Shown: positions 8,245-16,712, counted from the stretch's first letter. The stretch is 33,942 bases of DNA from an uncultured Chlamydiae bacterium (GCA_903824495.1 CAIJXB010000019.1:1-33942), one strand, 5' to 3'. Numbers and translations are program-made. The notes: a model not told the origin generated them from the sequence alone.

Positions 8245-8366
8245 ATATTGATAATGTCTCCTAGACTAGTCTTTCCGAAATAGTTGCAGAAAGCAAAAAG
8301 TTTGTCAAAGGCATTGAAATTTTATTCCGTTTTTTTTACAACTCTATAAGGAACCCAAGGAAACAC

Positions 8367-8999
8367 ATGATGCGCCGTTATCTTTTTGCAAGCACTCTTC
8401 TTTTTTGTTTTTCTCTTTGGAGCGATCAAACGATCTCTTATCAATCATCCACAGATGGCGTCAGTACACAAACGAAATGGTCTCTTGCTGAAACGCTCAA
8501 ACAAGTGGAAATTTTCGGACAAAATCGAGGCAATGAAATACAGCTAAAGTATTCACCCACATTTGATTTGATCCACTATTTCGAAAAGGATTCTAAAAAA
8601 CCTGTTTTTGAAATTCAAAAAGAGGGAGATGTTCTTTCCATAAAAAACAATGCAAAGTCCAAAACATTGAAACTTGGAAAGCTTCCTTGGATCCAAGAAT
8701 TCAAGTTTGGATTCCAACCTTTTTTAAAAAGTAAAGACAAAGAACTTCCCTTTAGCATCGTATATAGCAAAGACACAACACTCCACGACATGATTGCAAC
8801 GAAGGAAAAAATCGAGAAAGTAAAAGTGGGCGATAAAACCTATGAAGCACAAAAATTAAAAATCACACTTCAGGGTTTTAAAAAGCGCTTTTGGAAAGCA
8901 GAAGCTTGGTTTGATGTGGAAACAAACCTCATGGTCAAATATACATCAAACGAAGGGCCCGGCACTCCTCCTATAGAAGTGACACTACTTCCATCATGA
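8367..8999 (+). CDS. Exported protein of unknown function (DUF3108-like)
   Basis: The 210-residue product starts with a Sec signal peptide (MMRRYLFASTLLFCFSLWS). The rest is beta-rich. The C-terminal part (KVGDKTYEAQKLKITLQG, then AEAWFDVETNLMVKY) resembles DUF3108-type periplasmic proteins, in which conversion of a measured property to a chain-end beta-sheet domain is common but function is unknown. AAGGA lies 6 bases before the ATG. The stop overlaps the start of the glycosyltransferase gene by ATGA, suggesting co-translation. Confidence 0.65.
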   Translation: MMRRYLFASTLLFCFSLWSDQTISYQSSTDGVSTQTKWSLAETLKQVEIFGQNRGNEIQLKYSPTFDLIHYFEKDSKKPVFEIQKEGDVLSIKNNAKSKTLKLGKLPWIQEFKFGFQPFLKSKDKELPFSIVYSKDTTLHDMIATKEKIEKVKVGDKTYEAQKLKITLQGFKKRFWKAEAWFDVETNLMVKYTSNEGPGTPPIEVTLLPS

Positions 9000-9769
9000 A
9001 AGCCGAACAAGCAAAATACTTAGATCTTTGTAATGTATCTCCCCCTACTTCCCCTCACCCTCAGGGCATTGTCGTCGCCTCCGATCTTTCTCAAGAATGG
9101 CTTCTCCCTTGGTGGTGGGATAATTACATCAAGTTCAATGCGTTTCCAGTGACTTTTGTTGATATGGGCCTTTCTCCTGAAATGAAACTGTGGTGCAAGC
9201 AAAGAGGAGAGCTTGTAGCTCTTCCTATTTCAGGCCTTTTTGTTACAGAAAGACAAGACTTATCAGTAGACTTTGTCGCCTCTTTAGAAAAGCAACATGG
9301 GATTAAATTTTGGGAAAGTAGAGGAGCTTGGTTTCGCAAGCCCTTAGCTTGTCTTCACTCCCCTTACGAGTCAACTCTTTGGATCGATCTTGACTGTGAA
9401 ATCAAAGGCCCTTTAAACGGGATTTTTTCTTTATGCGAGCATCCTTCTGGCTTAACTATCGTGAAAGAGCCTCTTAAAACAGGAGAAATGTCTTTTAATA
9501 CTGGCGTCATAGCTTTTAAGAAAGGAAGCAAACTCATCCGCGATTGGGCTCTAGAGTCTTTTGCAGGGCATTTAGAATATTTTGGAGATCAAGATGTACT
9601 GACTGCTGTGATCAAAAAACAAAACATCGAAGTGGGAGATCTGCCTCCCATCTACAATTTAAGCCGTTTTCATCAACCAAATCCTGATGCAATCATCATC
9701 CACTGGCATGGACACTATGGAAAAATGGTCATCTCCCATCAAATCCTTAAAGACAATCTCCCTATTTAA
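8996..9769 (+). CDS. GT-A fold glycosyltransferase (GT8-like)
   Basis: This 257-residue protein lacks a signal peptide and is probably cytosolic. LWIDLDCEI carries a DXD metal/sugar-nucleotide motif (D131, D133), followed by FNTGVIAF (167-174) and GDQDVL (197-202), the order seen in GT8-like transferases. It likely adds a sugar to an envelope glycan or LPS; donor and acceptor are unknown. It overlaps the exported protein gene by four bases and its 3' end overlaps the convergent zinc-ribbon gene by eight. Confidence 0.75.
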   Translation: MKAEQAKYLDLCNVSPPTSPHPQGIVVASDLSQEWLLPWWWDNYIKFNAFPVTFVDMGLSPEMKLWCKQRGELVALPISGLFVTERQDLSVDFVASLEKQHGIKFWESRGAWFRKPLACLHSPYESTLWIDLDCEIKGPLNGIFSLCEHPSGLTIVKEPLKTGEMSFNTGVIAFKKGSKLIRDWALESFAGHLEYFGDQDVLTAVIKKQNIEVGDLPPIYNLSRFHQPNPDAIIIHWHGHYGKMVISHQILKDNLPI

Positions 9770-10040
9770 AAAGATCGTCGAACTTTTTCTTGCCGTCTAT
9801 CTTTTTCACTTCAGAAGGCTTGTTACTGCTAGGAGCAAATTCCTCGCAAAAATTCCCAGCTTCGCGATCTACAATCCTTTCAGTTCCTGGAACTCTGCAG
9901 TCATTGGTAAGCCCCACTTGGTAGTACTTACAGTTCACGCAGCTATGCAAAGAAGCACTACATTTACTACACTCTGAGCGAAAAGAAATCTTTCGAAACG
10001 GATCCTCTTCCTGTAAAAGGCCACATTTTGCGCAGTACAT
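9762..10040 (-). CDS. Small cysteine-rich zinc-ribbon protein
   Basis: This 92-residue protein has cysteines at 3, 6, 24, 27, 34, 37, 48 and 65 arranged as CxxC...CxxC...LHSCVNCKYY...C...NFC, which predicts two zinc sites. Similar short zinc-ribbon proteins occur widely without known function. The C-terminal tail is charged (KKIDGKKKFDD). It starts one base after the hydrolase gene ends, with GAGAAG as ribosome-binding site, so the two are probably co-transcribed. Confidence 0.75.
   Translation of the reverse strand: MYCAKCGLLQEEDPFRKISFRSECSKCSASLHSCVNCKYYQVGLTNDCRVPGTERIVDREAGNFCEEFAPSSNKPSEVKKIDGKKKFDDLFK
9768..9790. terminator. Possible bidirectional terminator at convergent ends
   Basis: AAAAAG (9768-9773) pairs with CTTTTT (9783-9788), and two inner pairs continue beyond an A/A mismatch. 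A and T tracts flank it on both strands. It overlaps the convergent ends of the glycosyltransferase and zinc-ribbon genes. Confidence 0.4.
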
Positions 10041-10041
10041 C

Positions 10042-10947
10042 TTACTTCTCTCCTACAAAGGCGTGGATTTTGCCTAAAATCTCATCATAAAAACAAGAGT
10101 TTAAATTGTGTCCCATCTTGTCGACAAGAAAAAGCTGACTGCGCGGTTGCGATGCAGCTAAAAACTCCGCATGATCTTTTGGGAAAATAGGATCTTGCTT
10201 TCCCTGAATGATCAGCGTAGGAGCCTGAATTTTGCCAAGGGTGTCCAAAAGGATCTGCGTGGAGGACGTGATTGCAGATACATGGTTTAAAAGGGTTTTA
10301 TAGGATCTTTGTCTCAAGACAGTTTTGACCATCATCTTGCCATAATAGGTAAGGTCAAAAGGGGCCTCTGGCCCGTTGAGCATTTTCCATCCCTCTAGTT
10401 GCTTGCTTATTTTTTGTATCCAATTGAGTTTGGGGTGGTTTTCAGAAAAAGACCCTATCCACTCCAAGCATTCTTGGGAGGGAGATGAAAGGGGCAATCC
10501 CTCAAGCGAATGCCCTTGAATGGCGCCAACAAGGTTTCTAAAGTCAGCTGTTGTGGCAAGTAGCGTCAAACTCAAGACTTTTTCTGGGAAATGGGTCGCC
10601 ATGATTTGAGCAATGGCTCCTCCCATAGAAGTCCCCATGACATGAGCCTGTTTGATTTTTAAAAAGTCTAACAGTAAAACACCATCAGCTGCCATATCTA
10701 GCAGAGTATAAGGGCATTTTTTATAGTCAAAATAAGAAGAGTAGCCGGTGTCCCTTGCATCGAACCTGATCACAAAAAAACCGAAAGAGGCTAATTTCTC
10801 ACAAAAAAGATCAGGCCACAAAATCCCCTGACAGCCGCCTCCCATGATCAGGAAAAAGCATGGATTGCTTTTTTCCCCGAAAGACTCATACCAAAGATTG
10901 ATCCCTTTTAGCTCTACAATCTTACCTTTTCCACCCCAACAAAACAT
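10042..10947 (-). CDS. Alpha/beta hydrolase
   Basis: This 301-residue enzyme of the alpha/beta hydrolase fold resembles aclacinomycin methylesterase-type (RdmC-like) proteins. The nucleophile elbow GTSMGG contains S107, with D252 (GKQDPIF) and H280 (KMGHN) as the rest of the triad, and MGGGCQG forms the oxyanion region. FDARDTGYSS is typical of the subfamily. The substrate is unknown; esters or lactones are likely. A strong G-rich ribosome-binding site precedes the ATG. The zinc-ribbon gene follows after one base. Confidence 0.85.
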   Translation of the reverse strand: MFCWGGKGKIVELKGINLWYESFGEKSNPCFFLIMGGGCQGILWPDLFCEKLASFGFFVIRFDARDTGYSSYFDYKKCPYTLLDMAADGVLLLDFLKIKQAHVMGTSMGGAIAQIMATHFPEKVLSLTLLATTADFRNLVGAIQGHSLEGLPLSSPSQECLEWIGSFSENHPKLNWIQKISKQLEGWKMLNGPEAPFDLTYYGKMMVKTVLRQRSYKTLLNHVSAITSSTQILLDTLGKIQAPTLIIQGKQDPIFPKDHAEFLAASQPRSQLFLVDKMGHNLNSCFYDEILGKIHAFVGEK

Positions 10948-11124
10948 AGCTTCCCCCCTTACCCCTACTTAGAAAAGAAGGTACCAAATTTTTGGGCTTT
11001 TTTCAATATTTTCAATAAGAACATAAAAATCCTGTGCAAAATTGGGATCAATAAAATATACTAACGAGGTAAGAGCAATGACCCTCTTACGACTGCTCCC
11101 TTTAAAAGGATTGCAAACGATCTC

Positions 11125-12111
11125 ATGCGCACTCTTTACTTTCTATTCTTATTTCCTTTATTTCTCTCTGCCAACCCATTTAAGATCGATTTTCCCGTTA
11201 AAGAATCGCTTACCCATGAAGATTTAGTAGAAGTACAAAATAAGCTCCAATCTGTTGACTTAACGCCTGTCTTGGATGAATTTTACCCTAAAAACCCTCC
11301 TAAAAAATCTTTTTGGCAATGGAGCACACCTCTTGCGACCAAAGAAGATTTTGGAAATCGGATCTCTAAGTCTCTCAACCAAACGTTTATCAACCCCGAA
11401 AAAGGGCAGTTCCCCTCAGAGCACCTAGTCAAGATCAATGAAGGCGGAGACCGCTGCATTGTTTGCTATGTGAGCTTCAATGGGCTGTACTCATCTCTCA
11501 TTAAAGCCCTTCCTAAGCATTTGGAAAAAGTGGGATTCAATGGCTATCTCTTTTATAAGATCGGTGGATTCCCCAATCCTACAGGAAAAGAGATCCAATA
11601 TGCTGGGGTTCCCTACTGCTTTAAAATCTTTACACTACTTGAAGCTCAAAAAAAGGGATTTCAAAAGGTCCTTTGGATCGACGCCGCTTTTTTACCCTTA
11701 AAAGATCCTTCCCCTCTTTTTGACTGGATCGATAAGCACGACTGTTTTTTAAAAATGCACGAACCTTTTGCTAAATTCATCCTCCCTAAAACCAGATCTC
11801 TCATTCAGCAAATTTCAGGGGTCGATGTACTCAAGAGCAATTATGTCAGCGCGCAGGTCATTGGGTTTAATTTAGAATCTCCACTAGCCAAAGAATTCAT
11901 CGCGGAATACTACCGCCTTGTAGAGCTCGGCTATCCCTTTGTTTCTTGTTTCCCAGAAGAATATGTCTTTTCTTGCATTGTTGGAAGAGACCCTAAAAAA
12001 TGGACAGCCCAACCTTTTAAAGAACTTTCGTTTGCAGAAGTGAAGCTCGGCAGCAAGGACCCCAAATGGGCCCAAGAGAAGGGATATTTCTTCTTACAAA
12101 CCATCCACTAA
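11125..12111 (+). CDS. Exported glycosyltransferase-like protein, copy 1
   Basis: This 328-residue protein has a clear signal peptide (MRTLYFLFLFPLFLSA, probably cleaved before NPF). The body resembles GT-A transferases: GGDRCIVCYVSFNGLY, then PYCFKIFTLLEA and KVLWIDAAFLP. At the DXD position it has D186-A-A, so the second metal-binding Asp is missing. It is closely similar along its whole length to the next gene, which begins 11 bases downstream, so the pair arose by tandem duplication. A TATACT box lies at 11057-11062. Secreted sugar transfer is unusual because the periplasm lacks sugar nucleotides; a host-directed enzyme or a glycan-binding protein is possible. Confidence 0.6.
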   Translation: MRTLYFLFLFPLFLSANPFKIDFPVKESLTHEDLVEVQNKLQSVDLTPVLDEFYPKNPPKKSFWQWSTPLATKEDFGNRISKSLNQTFINPEKGQFPSEHLVKINEGGDRCIVCYVSFNGLYSSLIKALPKHLEKVGFNGYLFYKIGGFPNPTGKEIQYAGVPYCFKIFTLLEAQKKGFQKVLWIDAAFLPLKDPSPLFDWIDKHDCFLKMHEPFAKFILPKTRSLIQQISGVDVLKSNYVSAQVIGFNLESPLAKEFIAEYYRLVELGYPFVSCFPEEYVFSCIVGRDPKKWTAQPFKELSFAEVKLGSKDPKWAQEKGYFFLQTIH

Positions 12112-12122
12112 ACTAAAGTATT

Positions 12123-13112
12123 ATGAACGTTTTGATCACTTGCCTTCTCTTAGCTACTTCTTCCCTTCTTGCCAATCCTTTTCAAATTGAGTTTGAAAAA
12201 AAAGAAGAGCTCACAAACTCCGATTGGGTAGAAGTGCAAAACAAGCTAAAAACACTGAACATCGCCCCACTTCTTGATGATCTCTATCCAGCTTCTCAAA
12301 AAAATGTCAGAAGATGGTTTAGAAAACCTATCTTGCAAGAACAAAGTGATTTTCTGGGAAGGATGACAAGAGGTGCAAGACAAGTCCTCATTAAAGAAGA
12401 GCAAGGCAAAGTTCCTCTAAAGGAACTAGTCCAGATCAACGGAGGCGGCGACTGCTGCATTGTCAGTTTTGCTTCTTATAATGGTGTCTACGCCCAGCAG
12501 CTGCGCTCAATTATAGGAGAGCTTGAAAAGACTGGATGGAATGGCAATTTTCTTCTCATGACCGGCGGCTTTCCCAATCCAACAGGTGAAGAAGTTCGCT
12601 ATGCAGGGGTTCCTTATTGCTTTAAGATTTTTGCACTTCTCGAAGCTAAAAAACTTGGCTTTCAAAAAGCTCTTTGGATCGATGCTGCTATGCAGCCCAT
12701 CCAAAGTCCCAAGCCTATTTTTGAGCACATTGAAAAACATGGTAGCTTTTTTCAGCTTCGCAAAAATTCAAAAAGATATCTTCTTCCATGCACCCACGAA
12801 GTGCTGCTAAAAGAAACCGGCATCGACATGTACAAAACAAAGTCTGTCAGAGCTAGGATCATCGGCCTTGATTTTAACGCTCCTCAAGTAGACGATCTCG
12901 TTTCAGAATACTACCGTCTTGTAAAGCTTGGAACTCCTTTCATGTCCTGCTTTCCTGAAGAACATGTTCTAGGGGCTCTTGTAGCAAAACACCCCGAACA
13001 GTTCCCCCTTATGCCCGAGGAAAAACTCGTTAAAAACGAAAAAAAGCTCCACGGGAAATCGACCAAATGGGCAGAAGAAAACCAGTATTTCTTTCTACTC
13101 AGAAAGCACTAG
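12123..13112 (+). CDS. Exported glycosyltransferase-like protein, copy 2
   Basis: This 329-residue paralogue of the preceding gene has its own signal peptide (MNVLITCLLLATSSLLA, also before NPF). It keeps the same landmarks: GGDCCIVSFASYNGVY, GGFPNPTGEE, PYCFKIFALLEAKK and ALWIDAAMQP, with D187-A-A at the DXD position. Conservation of the same altered motif in both copies argues that it is functional rather than decayed. No clear Shine-Dalgarno precedes the ATG and the gap to copy 1 is only 11 bases, so translation may depend on copy 1. Confidence 0.6.
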   Translation: MNVLITCLLLATSSLLANPFQIEFEKKEELTNSDWVEVQNKLKTLNIAPLLDDLYPASQKNVRRWFRKPILQEQSDFLGRMTRGARQVLIKEEQGKVPLKELVQINGGGDCCIVSFASYNGVYAQQLRSIIGELEKTGWNGNFLLMTGGFPNPTGEEVRYAGVPYCFKIFALLEAKKLGFQKALWIDAAMQPIQSPKPIFEHIEKHGSFFQLRKNSKRYLLPCTHEVLLKETGIDMYKTKSVRARIIGLDFNAPQVDDLVSEYYRLVKLGTPFMSCFPEEHVLGALVAKHPEQFPLMPEEKLVKNEKKLHGKSTKWAEENQYFFLLRKH

Positions 13113-13155
13113 TCTTATATCCCACTGTTCATCATATAGTAAACAGTGCCAAATA

Positions 13156-13830
13156 ATGAACAGCTCAATGGTAAAAAACATGAATCAGCAACTTGGACCT
13201 GATCCGAAAATTCTTTGTCCCTTGCCTGGATATGATAAACTCATATTCCTAAAAAACTTCGTTAAAGCACCCAACATTTTTGTCGGAGACTATACGTATT
13301 TCGACGATGGGATCAATGGTGTGGAACAATTTGAACAGCGTAATGTTTTGTACAATTATCATCCAACTAAGGTCAAGCTTGTCATAGGCAAATTCTGCGC
13401 TCTTGCAGCAGAAACAAAATTCATTATGACAGGAGACCATAAGCTCGATGCTATTAGCACGTATCCATTTCCTATCTTTTCAAATGGATGGGAAAGTGCT
13501 TACAACATTTTAGATCTGCCTGTAAAAGGCGATATTATTGTTGGTAATGACGTATGGTTTGGGTACAATACGCTGATTAAAAATGGTGTTACCATCGGCG
13601 ATGGAGCCATCATCGCAGCTGGAGCTGTTGTTGTTAAAGATGTTCCACCCTACAGCATCGTAGCCGGCAACCCTGCAAAGGTCGTAAAAAAACGGTTCGA
13701 TGACAAGACGATTGAAAGGCTTCTTCAAATCGCTTGGTGGAACTGGGACATTGCTAAAATCAACCAGAATCTGCCCCTTATTTGCAGCTTAGACGTTGAC
13801 CAGCTTGAAAAAGCAGCACTTAAATGCTAG
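13156..13830 (+). CDS. Vat/CatB-type hexapeptide-repeat acetyltransferase
   Basis: This 224-residue protein matches the xenobiotic acetyltransferase branch of left-handed beta-helix enzymes (Vat streptogramin and CatB chloramphenicol acetyltransferases). VGDYTYFDD opens the domain, IGKFC follows, and TGDHKLDAISTYPF carries H95 at the catalytic His position. Hexapeptide repeats run from GDIIVGNDVW to VAGNPAKVVKKRF, and WWNWDI closes the protein. It uses acetyl-CoA; the acceptor may be an antibiotic or a sugar. Placement after the glycosyltransferase-like pair makes sugar O-acetylation plausible. A 7-bp inverted repeat (13123-13129 with 13142-13148) lies just upstream. Confidence 0.85.
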   Translation: MNSSMVKNMNQQLGPDPKILCPLPGYDKLIFLKNFVKAPNIFVGDYTYFDDGINGVEQFEQRNVLYNYHPTKVKLVIGKFCALAAETKFIMTGDHKLDAISTYPFPIFSNGWESAYNILDLPVKGDIIVGNDVWFGYNTLIKNGVTIGDGAIIAAGAVVVKDVPPYSIVAGNPAKVVKKRFDDKTIERLLQIAWWNWDIAKINQNLPLICSLDVDQLEKAALKC

Positions 13831-13852
13831 CTAACGCATTTACAGCTAGCAT
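13824..13852. repeat. 9-bp hairpin at the acetyltransferase 3' end
   Basis: ATGCTAGCT (13824-13832) and AGCTAGCAT (13844-13852) pair perfectly around an 11-base loop. The stop codon lies in the left arm. It has no T-run. It may help end the + transcript or protect its 3' end. Confidence 0.5.
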
Positions 13853-13872
13853 GTTAAAAGATAATGACAAGT

Positions 13873-13911
13873 TTTGACTTGAAAACGACATTATGTCGAT
13901 TTCAAGTCAAA
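13873..13911. repeat. Long 12+5-bp hairpin between convergent genes
   Basis: TTTGACTTGAAA (13873-13884) pairs exactly with TTTCAAGTCAAA (13900-13911). After one A/A mismatch, CGACA (13886-13890) pairs with TGTCG (13894-13898) around a 3-base loop. It lies between the convergent acetyltransferase and MFS genes. There is no U-tract on either strand, so it is either an atypical bidirectional terminator or a mobile/repetitive palindrome. Confidence 0.6.
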
Positions 13912-13935
13912 GATACCTGAGACACGACAAATCCG

Positions 13936-15147
13936 CTAACCAGAAAAGATCTTCTTTCTCAAAAAAACTCCCAAAGCAAGAGCTGCTACCACCATAGAAA
14001 GGCCTCCGACTAGCATCGGCATGTGGGAGCCGTTTCCAAGGAGCCATCCAGCAACGAGCGGGCTGAGAGCAAAAGCGGCCGATTGCACTGATTGCATCAC
14101 TCCTAAAATTTCCCCTTGAGCATCTTTACTTCCCATATCAGACACCATGGTTGTGGAAGTAGGAAATACTAGAGCCACTAAGAAGTTTACAATAGGCAAA
14201 TAGATCCAAACCCAAAAAGAACTAGGAAGGAATATCAAGGAAAGAATGACAATGCCGAGTGTCGATAGCGAGTAAAAAAGAACGCTATTATGCTTAAACC
14301 TCCCAACAATGGGGCGAATGAGAACTCCGGAGCTTAAAGCATACACTCCCGCTCCATAGGCGTAGAAAAAGCCGATCTCTTTAGCTTTAAATCCAAAGTC
14401 TGCAATCCAGCTCACTGGAATGAACTCATAGAAAAATGACCATCCAAAACAAAAAATAAGAACCGTTAAAAAAAGAACATTGAGCCCTGGTATTTTAAAA
14501 GCCTTTTTTAGATTACGAACGCCTTCATCCCAGCGGATTTCAGCTTTCTTCCGAGTCTTGTGAGTCTCTTTAAAGAAAAAGAAAATCAGAGCAAAGCTTA
14601 AAAGCGTTGCAAACCCCGCAATATAAAAAGGAAACACGAACTGAAGCCCTGATAGCTGTCCGCCTAAAAAAGGGCCTACTGTAAATCCAATTCCAGACAT
14701 CATGCTATATAAACCAAAACGCTTAGCCTTGTTGCTATCGTCGCTTAAATCGACAATCGCAGCACTTACAACGGCCGCGTTACCAGCTGCAAGGCCCACC
14801 AAAACTCTTGCTCCAATCAATACAAAGATGCTTTTCATTAAGACGCCAACAATACAAAAGCCATAACCTATAATGCCTAAGACAAGGCTGATCAAAAAAA
14901 TAGGCCTTCTTCCTTTTTGGTCTGAAAGGCAACCCAAAATAGGTGAGCTAAAAAATTGAGCAATGGACATGACCGCTAGAAGAACGCCCAAATACCAGCC
15001 TCTCAAGCTATCTGAAACTGAAGGATCTAGGATGGAAGAATCGGGATGAAAGATCATGGAAGAAAAAATAGGATAGACAAGACCTATCCCCATCCAGTCC
15101 AAAAACACAACAAATAAAACAAGCCAAAGAGCAACCGCACTTTTCAT
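13936..15147 (-). CDS. MFS transporter (TetA-like drug/H+ antiporter type)
   Basis: The 403-residue product has 12 predicted membrane segments. The N-terminal DWMGIGLVYPIF and motif A GCLSDQKGRRP in the loop after segment 2 are typical of the drug:H+ antiporter families. MSGIGFTVGPFLGG corresponds to motif C in segment 5, usually taken as a mark of antiporters. It likely exports a small hydrophobic molecule or metabolite; the substrate is unknown. The gene is monocistronic, with hairpins after its 3' end, and divergent from the small DUF3096 gene. Confidence 0.85.
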   Translation of the reverse strand: MKSAVALWLVLFVVFLDWMGIGLVYPIFSSMIFHPDSSILDPSVSDSLRGWYLGVLLAVMSIAQFFSSPILGCLSDQKGRRPIFLISLVLGIIGYGFCIVGVLMKSIFVLIGARVLVGLAAGNAAVVSAAIVDLSDDSNKAKRFGLYSMMSGIGFTVGPFLGGQLSGLQFVFPFYIAGFATLLSFALIFFFFKETHKTRKKAEIRWDEGVRNLKKAFKIPGLNVLFLTVLIFCFGWSFFYEFIPVSWIADFGFKAKEIGFFYAYGAGVYALSSGVLIRPIVGRFKHNSVLFYSLSTLGIVILSLIFLPSSFWVWIYLPIVNFLVALVFPTSTTMVSDMGSKDAQGEILGVMQSVQSAAFALSPLVAGWLLGNGSHMPMLVGGLSMVVAALALGVFLRKKIFSG

Positions 15148-15255
15148 AAAACCTCAAAAAAGAGATCCATTATCTACTAGAAAGGAAAAAAATCCATTAA
15201 AATAACTTGCTTAATCTTATTAAATATGTTTTATCTAAGAAAAAGGAGAAATTTT

Positions 15256-15405
15256 ATGATTACGATTCATTATATGGCATTTCCAATATTTTCAATTCTT
15301 GCAGGGATTTTAATTCTTATATTCCCAACCATACTCAACTATGTTGTAGCGATCTACTTAATTTTAGTTGGTATTGCAGGTCTTTTAGGAAGCAGAGTTA
15401 GCTAA
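15256..15405 (+). CDS. Small DUF3096 membrane protein
   Basis: This 49-residue gene is easily missed because of its size. The product (MITIHYMAFPIFSILAGIL, then ILIFPTILNYVVAIYLILVG) has two short membrane segments, and matches the DUF3096 family, whose members are about this length and have no known function. AGGAG lies 8 bases before the ATG, a strong ribosome-binding site. The last four bases overlap the end of convergent hflX (CTAA shared). It runs divergent from the MFS gene. Confidence 0.8.
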   Translation: MITIHYMAFPIFSILAGILILIFPTILNYVVAIYLILVGIAGLLGSRVS

Positions 15406-16709
15406 GAATCCGCCCTTAAGTACGGCTTGACCTGATGCTCAATCTGCCTTGGTATCTCTACGGTCATAAGGATGTCATTTTCCTCATATTCTGAGTGAAG
15501 AACTTTCCCATCGCGAATGAGCTGACTGACAAGGGCATATTGACTTTGAGGAATTTTTAAATGAACAACTTTACGAAGGTTGCTCACCTCTTGCATCACC
15601 ATCTCAATCAGTTCTGAGATCCCCTCTCCAGTTAAAGCTGAAATCGATACAGTCTTTGGATACTTTGTTCTCAATTTCATGAGACGAAGGCGGTCTTCAC
15701 AGGCGTCTATTTTGTTGAACACTGTAATGATGGGGCGATCGGAAGCTCCAAGATCTTTTAACACTTGGTAGGTGGCTTCTGCTTGCTCTTCCGCCATCGG
15801 ATGGCTGACATCGATCAAATGGATCAAAATGTCAGTATAGACAGCTTCTTCCAAAGTGCTTTTAAAAGCAGCAACCAGTGTATGAGGAATCTTACGGATA
15901 AAACCGACAGTGTCGACAAGCAAAATGTCTTGTTTGTTCGGCAACGAAAATTTTCTGGTTGTTGTATCAAGCGTGGCAAAAAGCCTGTCTTCAACAAGTA
16001 CATCTTCTTTGGTCAAAGCTCTCATCAAAGTAGATTTTCCGGCATTGGTGTAGCCAACAATGGCAAAAGTCGGAATTCCTGACCTTTTCCTTGCCACCCT
16101 TTGCGTACTTCTATGGGCAATTACTTCTTCGATTTCATCTTTAAGCCGGTCAATTCTCTTTCTTAAAAGACGTCTATCGATCTCAATCTGCTGCTCCCCT
16201 TCTCCCTTGACGTGACCTCCGCCGCCGGAAGATTGTCTTGAAAGGTGGGTCCAAAGCCTTTTAAGCCTTGGGAACTGATATTTCGTTTTTGCAAGTTCAA
16301 TTTGAAGCTTCGCTTCTTTGGTTTGCGCCCTTTGAGCAAAGACTTCAATGATAAGCTCCGTCCTGTCAATGACTGGACGCTTTAAAAGAGCCTCTAGATT
16401 TCTTTGCTGGGCAGGTGAAATCTCATCATCAAAAACAACAACGTCAGCGCCAATCTCTTGAGTCTTCCCAAAGATCTCTTCGATTTTACCCGAACCTAAA
16501 TAAGTTCCAGCTTCAAGCTTTTTAATAGGACAGGCAATCTGTCCGACAACAGGAAGTCCAAAGCTATCGCAAAGCCTGTGAAGTTCAGCTAAGTGCTCAT
16601 CACAAAGTGCTGCGGTATCCCCTGAAGAATAGATCCCCACTAAAAAAGCTTTTTTGAGATCTTTGAGCTGAAACGGCTCTGACTGCTGTTTATTGGGTTC
16701 TTCTGTCAT
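15402..16709 (-). CDS. hflX: GTPase HflX
   Basis: HflX is a ribosome-associated GTPase that splits stalled or stressed 70S ribosomes. This 435-residue copy has the N-terminal HflX domain (GTYLGSGKIEEI at 68-79 and VVFDDEISPAQQRNLE), the glycine-rich linker HLSRQSSGGGGHVKGEGE (155-172), the P-loop GYTNAGKST (219-227), DTVGF (266-270) and NKID (332-335). It is the third gene after the FAD oxidoreductase and PhnP-like genes. The start lies 3 bases after the previous stop with no clear Shine-Dalgarno, which suggests translational coupling. Confidence 0.95.
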   Translation of the reverse strand: MTEEPNKQQSEPFQLKDLKKAFLVGIYSSGDTAALCDEHLAELHRLCDSFGLPVVGQIACPIKKLEAGTYLGSGKIEEIFGKTQEIGADVVVFDDEISPAQQRNLEALLKRPVIDRTELIIEVFAQRAQTKEAKLQIELAKTKYQFPRLKRLWTHLSRQSSGGGGHVKGEGEQQIEIDRRLLRKRIDRLKDEIEEVIAHRSTQRVARKRSGIPTFAIVGYTNAGKSTLMRALTKEDVLVEDRLFATLDTTTRKFSLPNKQDILLVDTVGFIRKIPHTLVAAFKSTLEEAVYTDILIHLIDVSHPMAEEQAEATYQVLKDLGASDRPIITVFNKIDACEDRLRLMKLRTKYPKTVSISALTGEGISELIEMVMQEVSNLRKVVHLKIPQSQYALVSQLIRDGKVLHSEYEENDILMTVEIPRQIEHQVKPYLRADS

Positions 16710-16712
16710 TGA

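Noticed and set aside
11042..11227. Possible 61-residue upstream gene or leader peptide
   Set aside because: It overlaps the signal peptide of the exported gene in another frame and has no recognisable product.
15207..15401. 64-codon open frame
   Set aside because: It overlaps the DUF3096 gene in a different frame; only the DUF3096 frame has a ribosome-binding site and family match.
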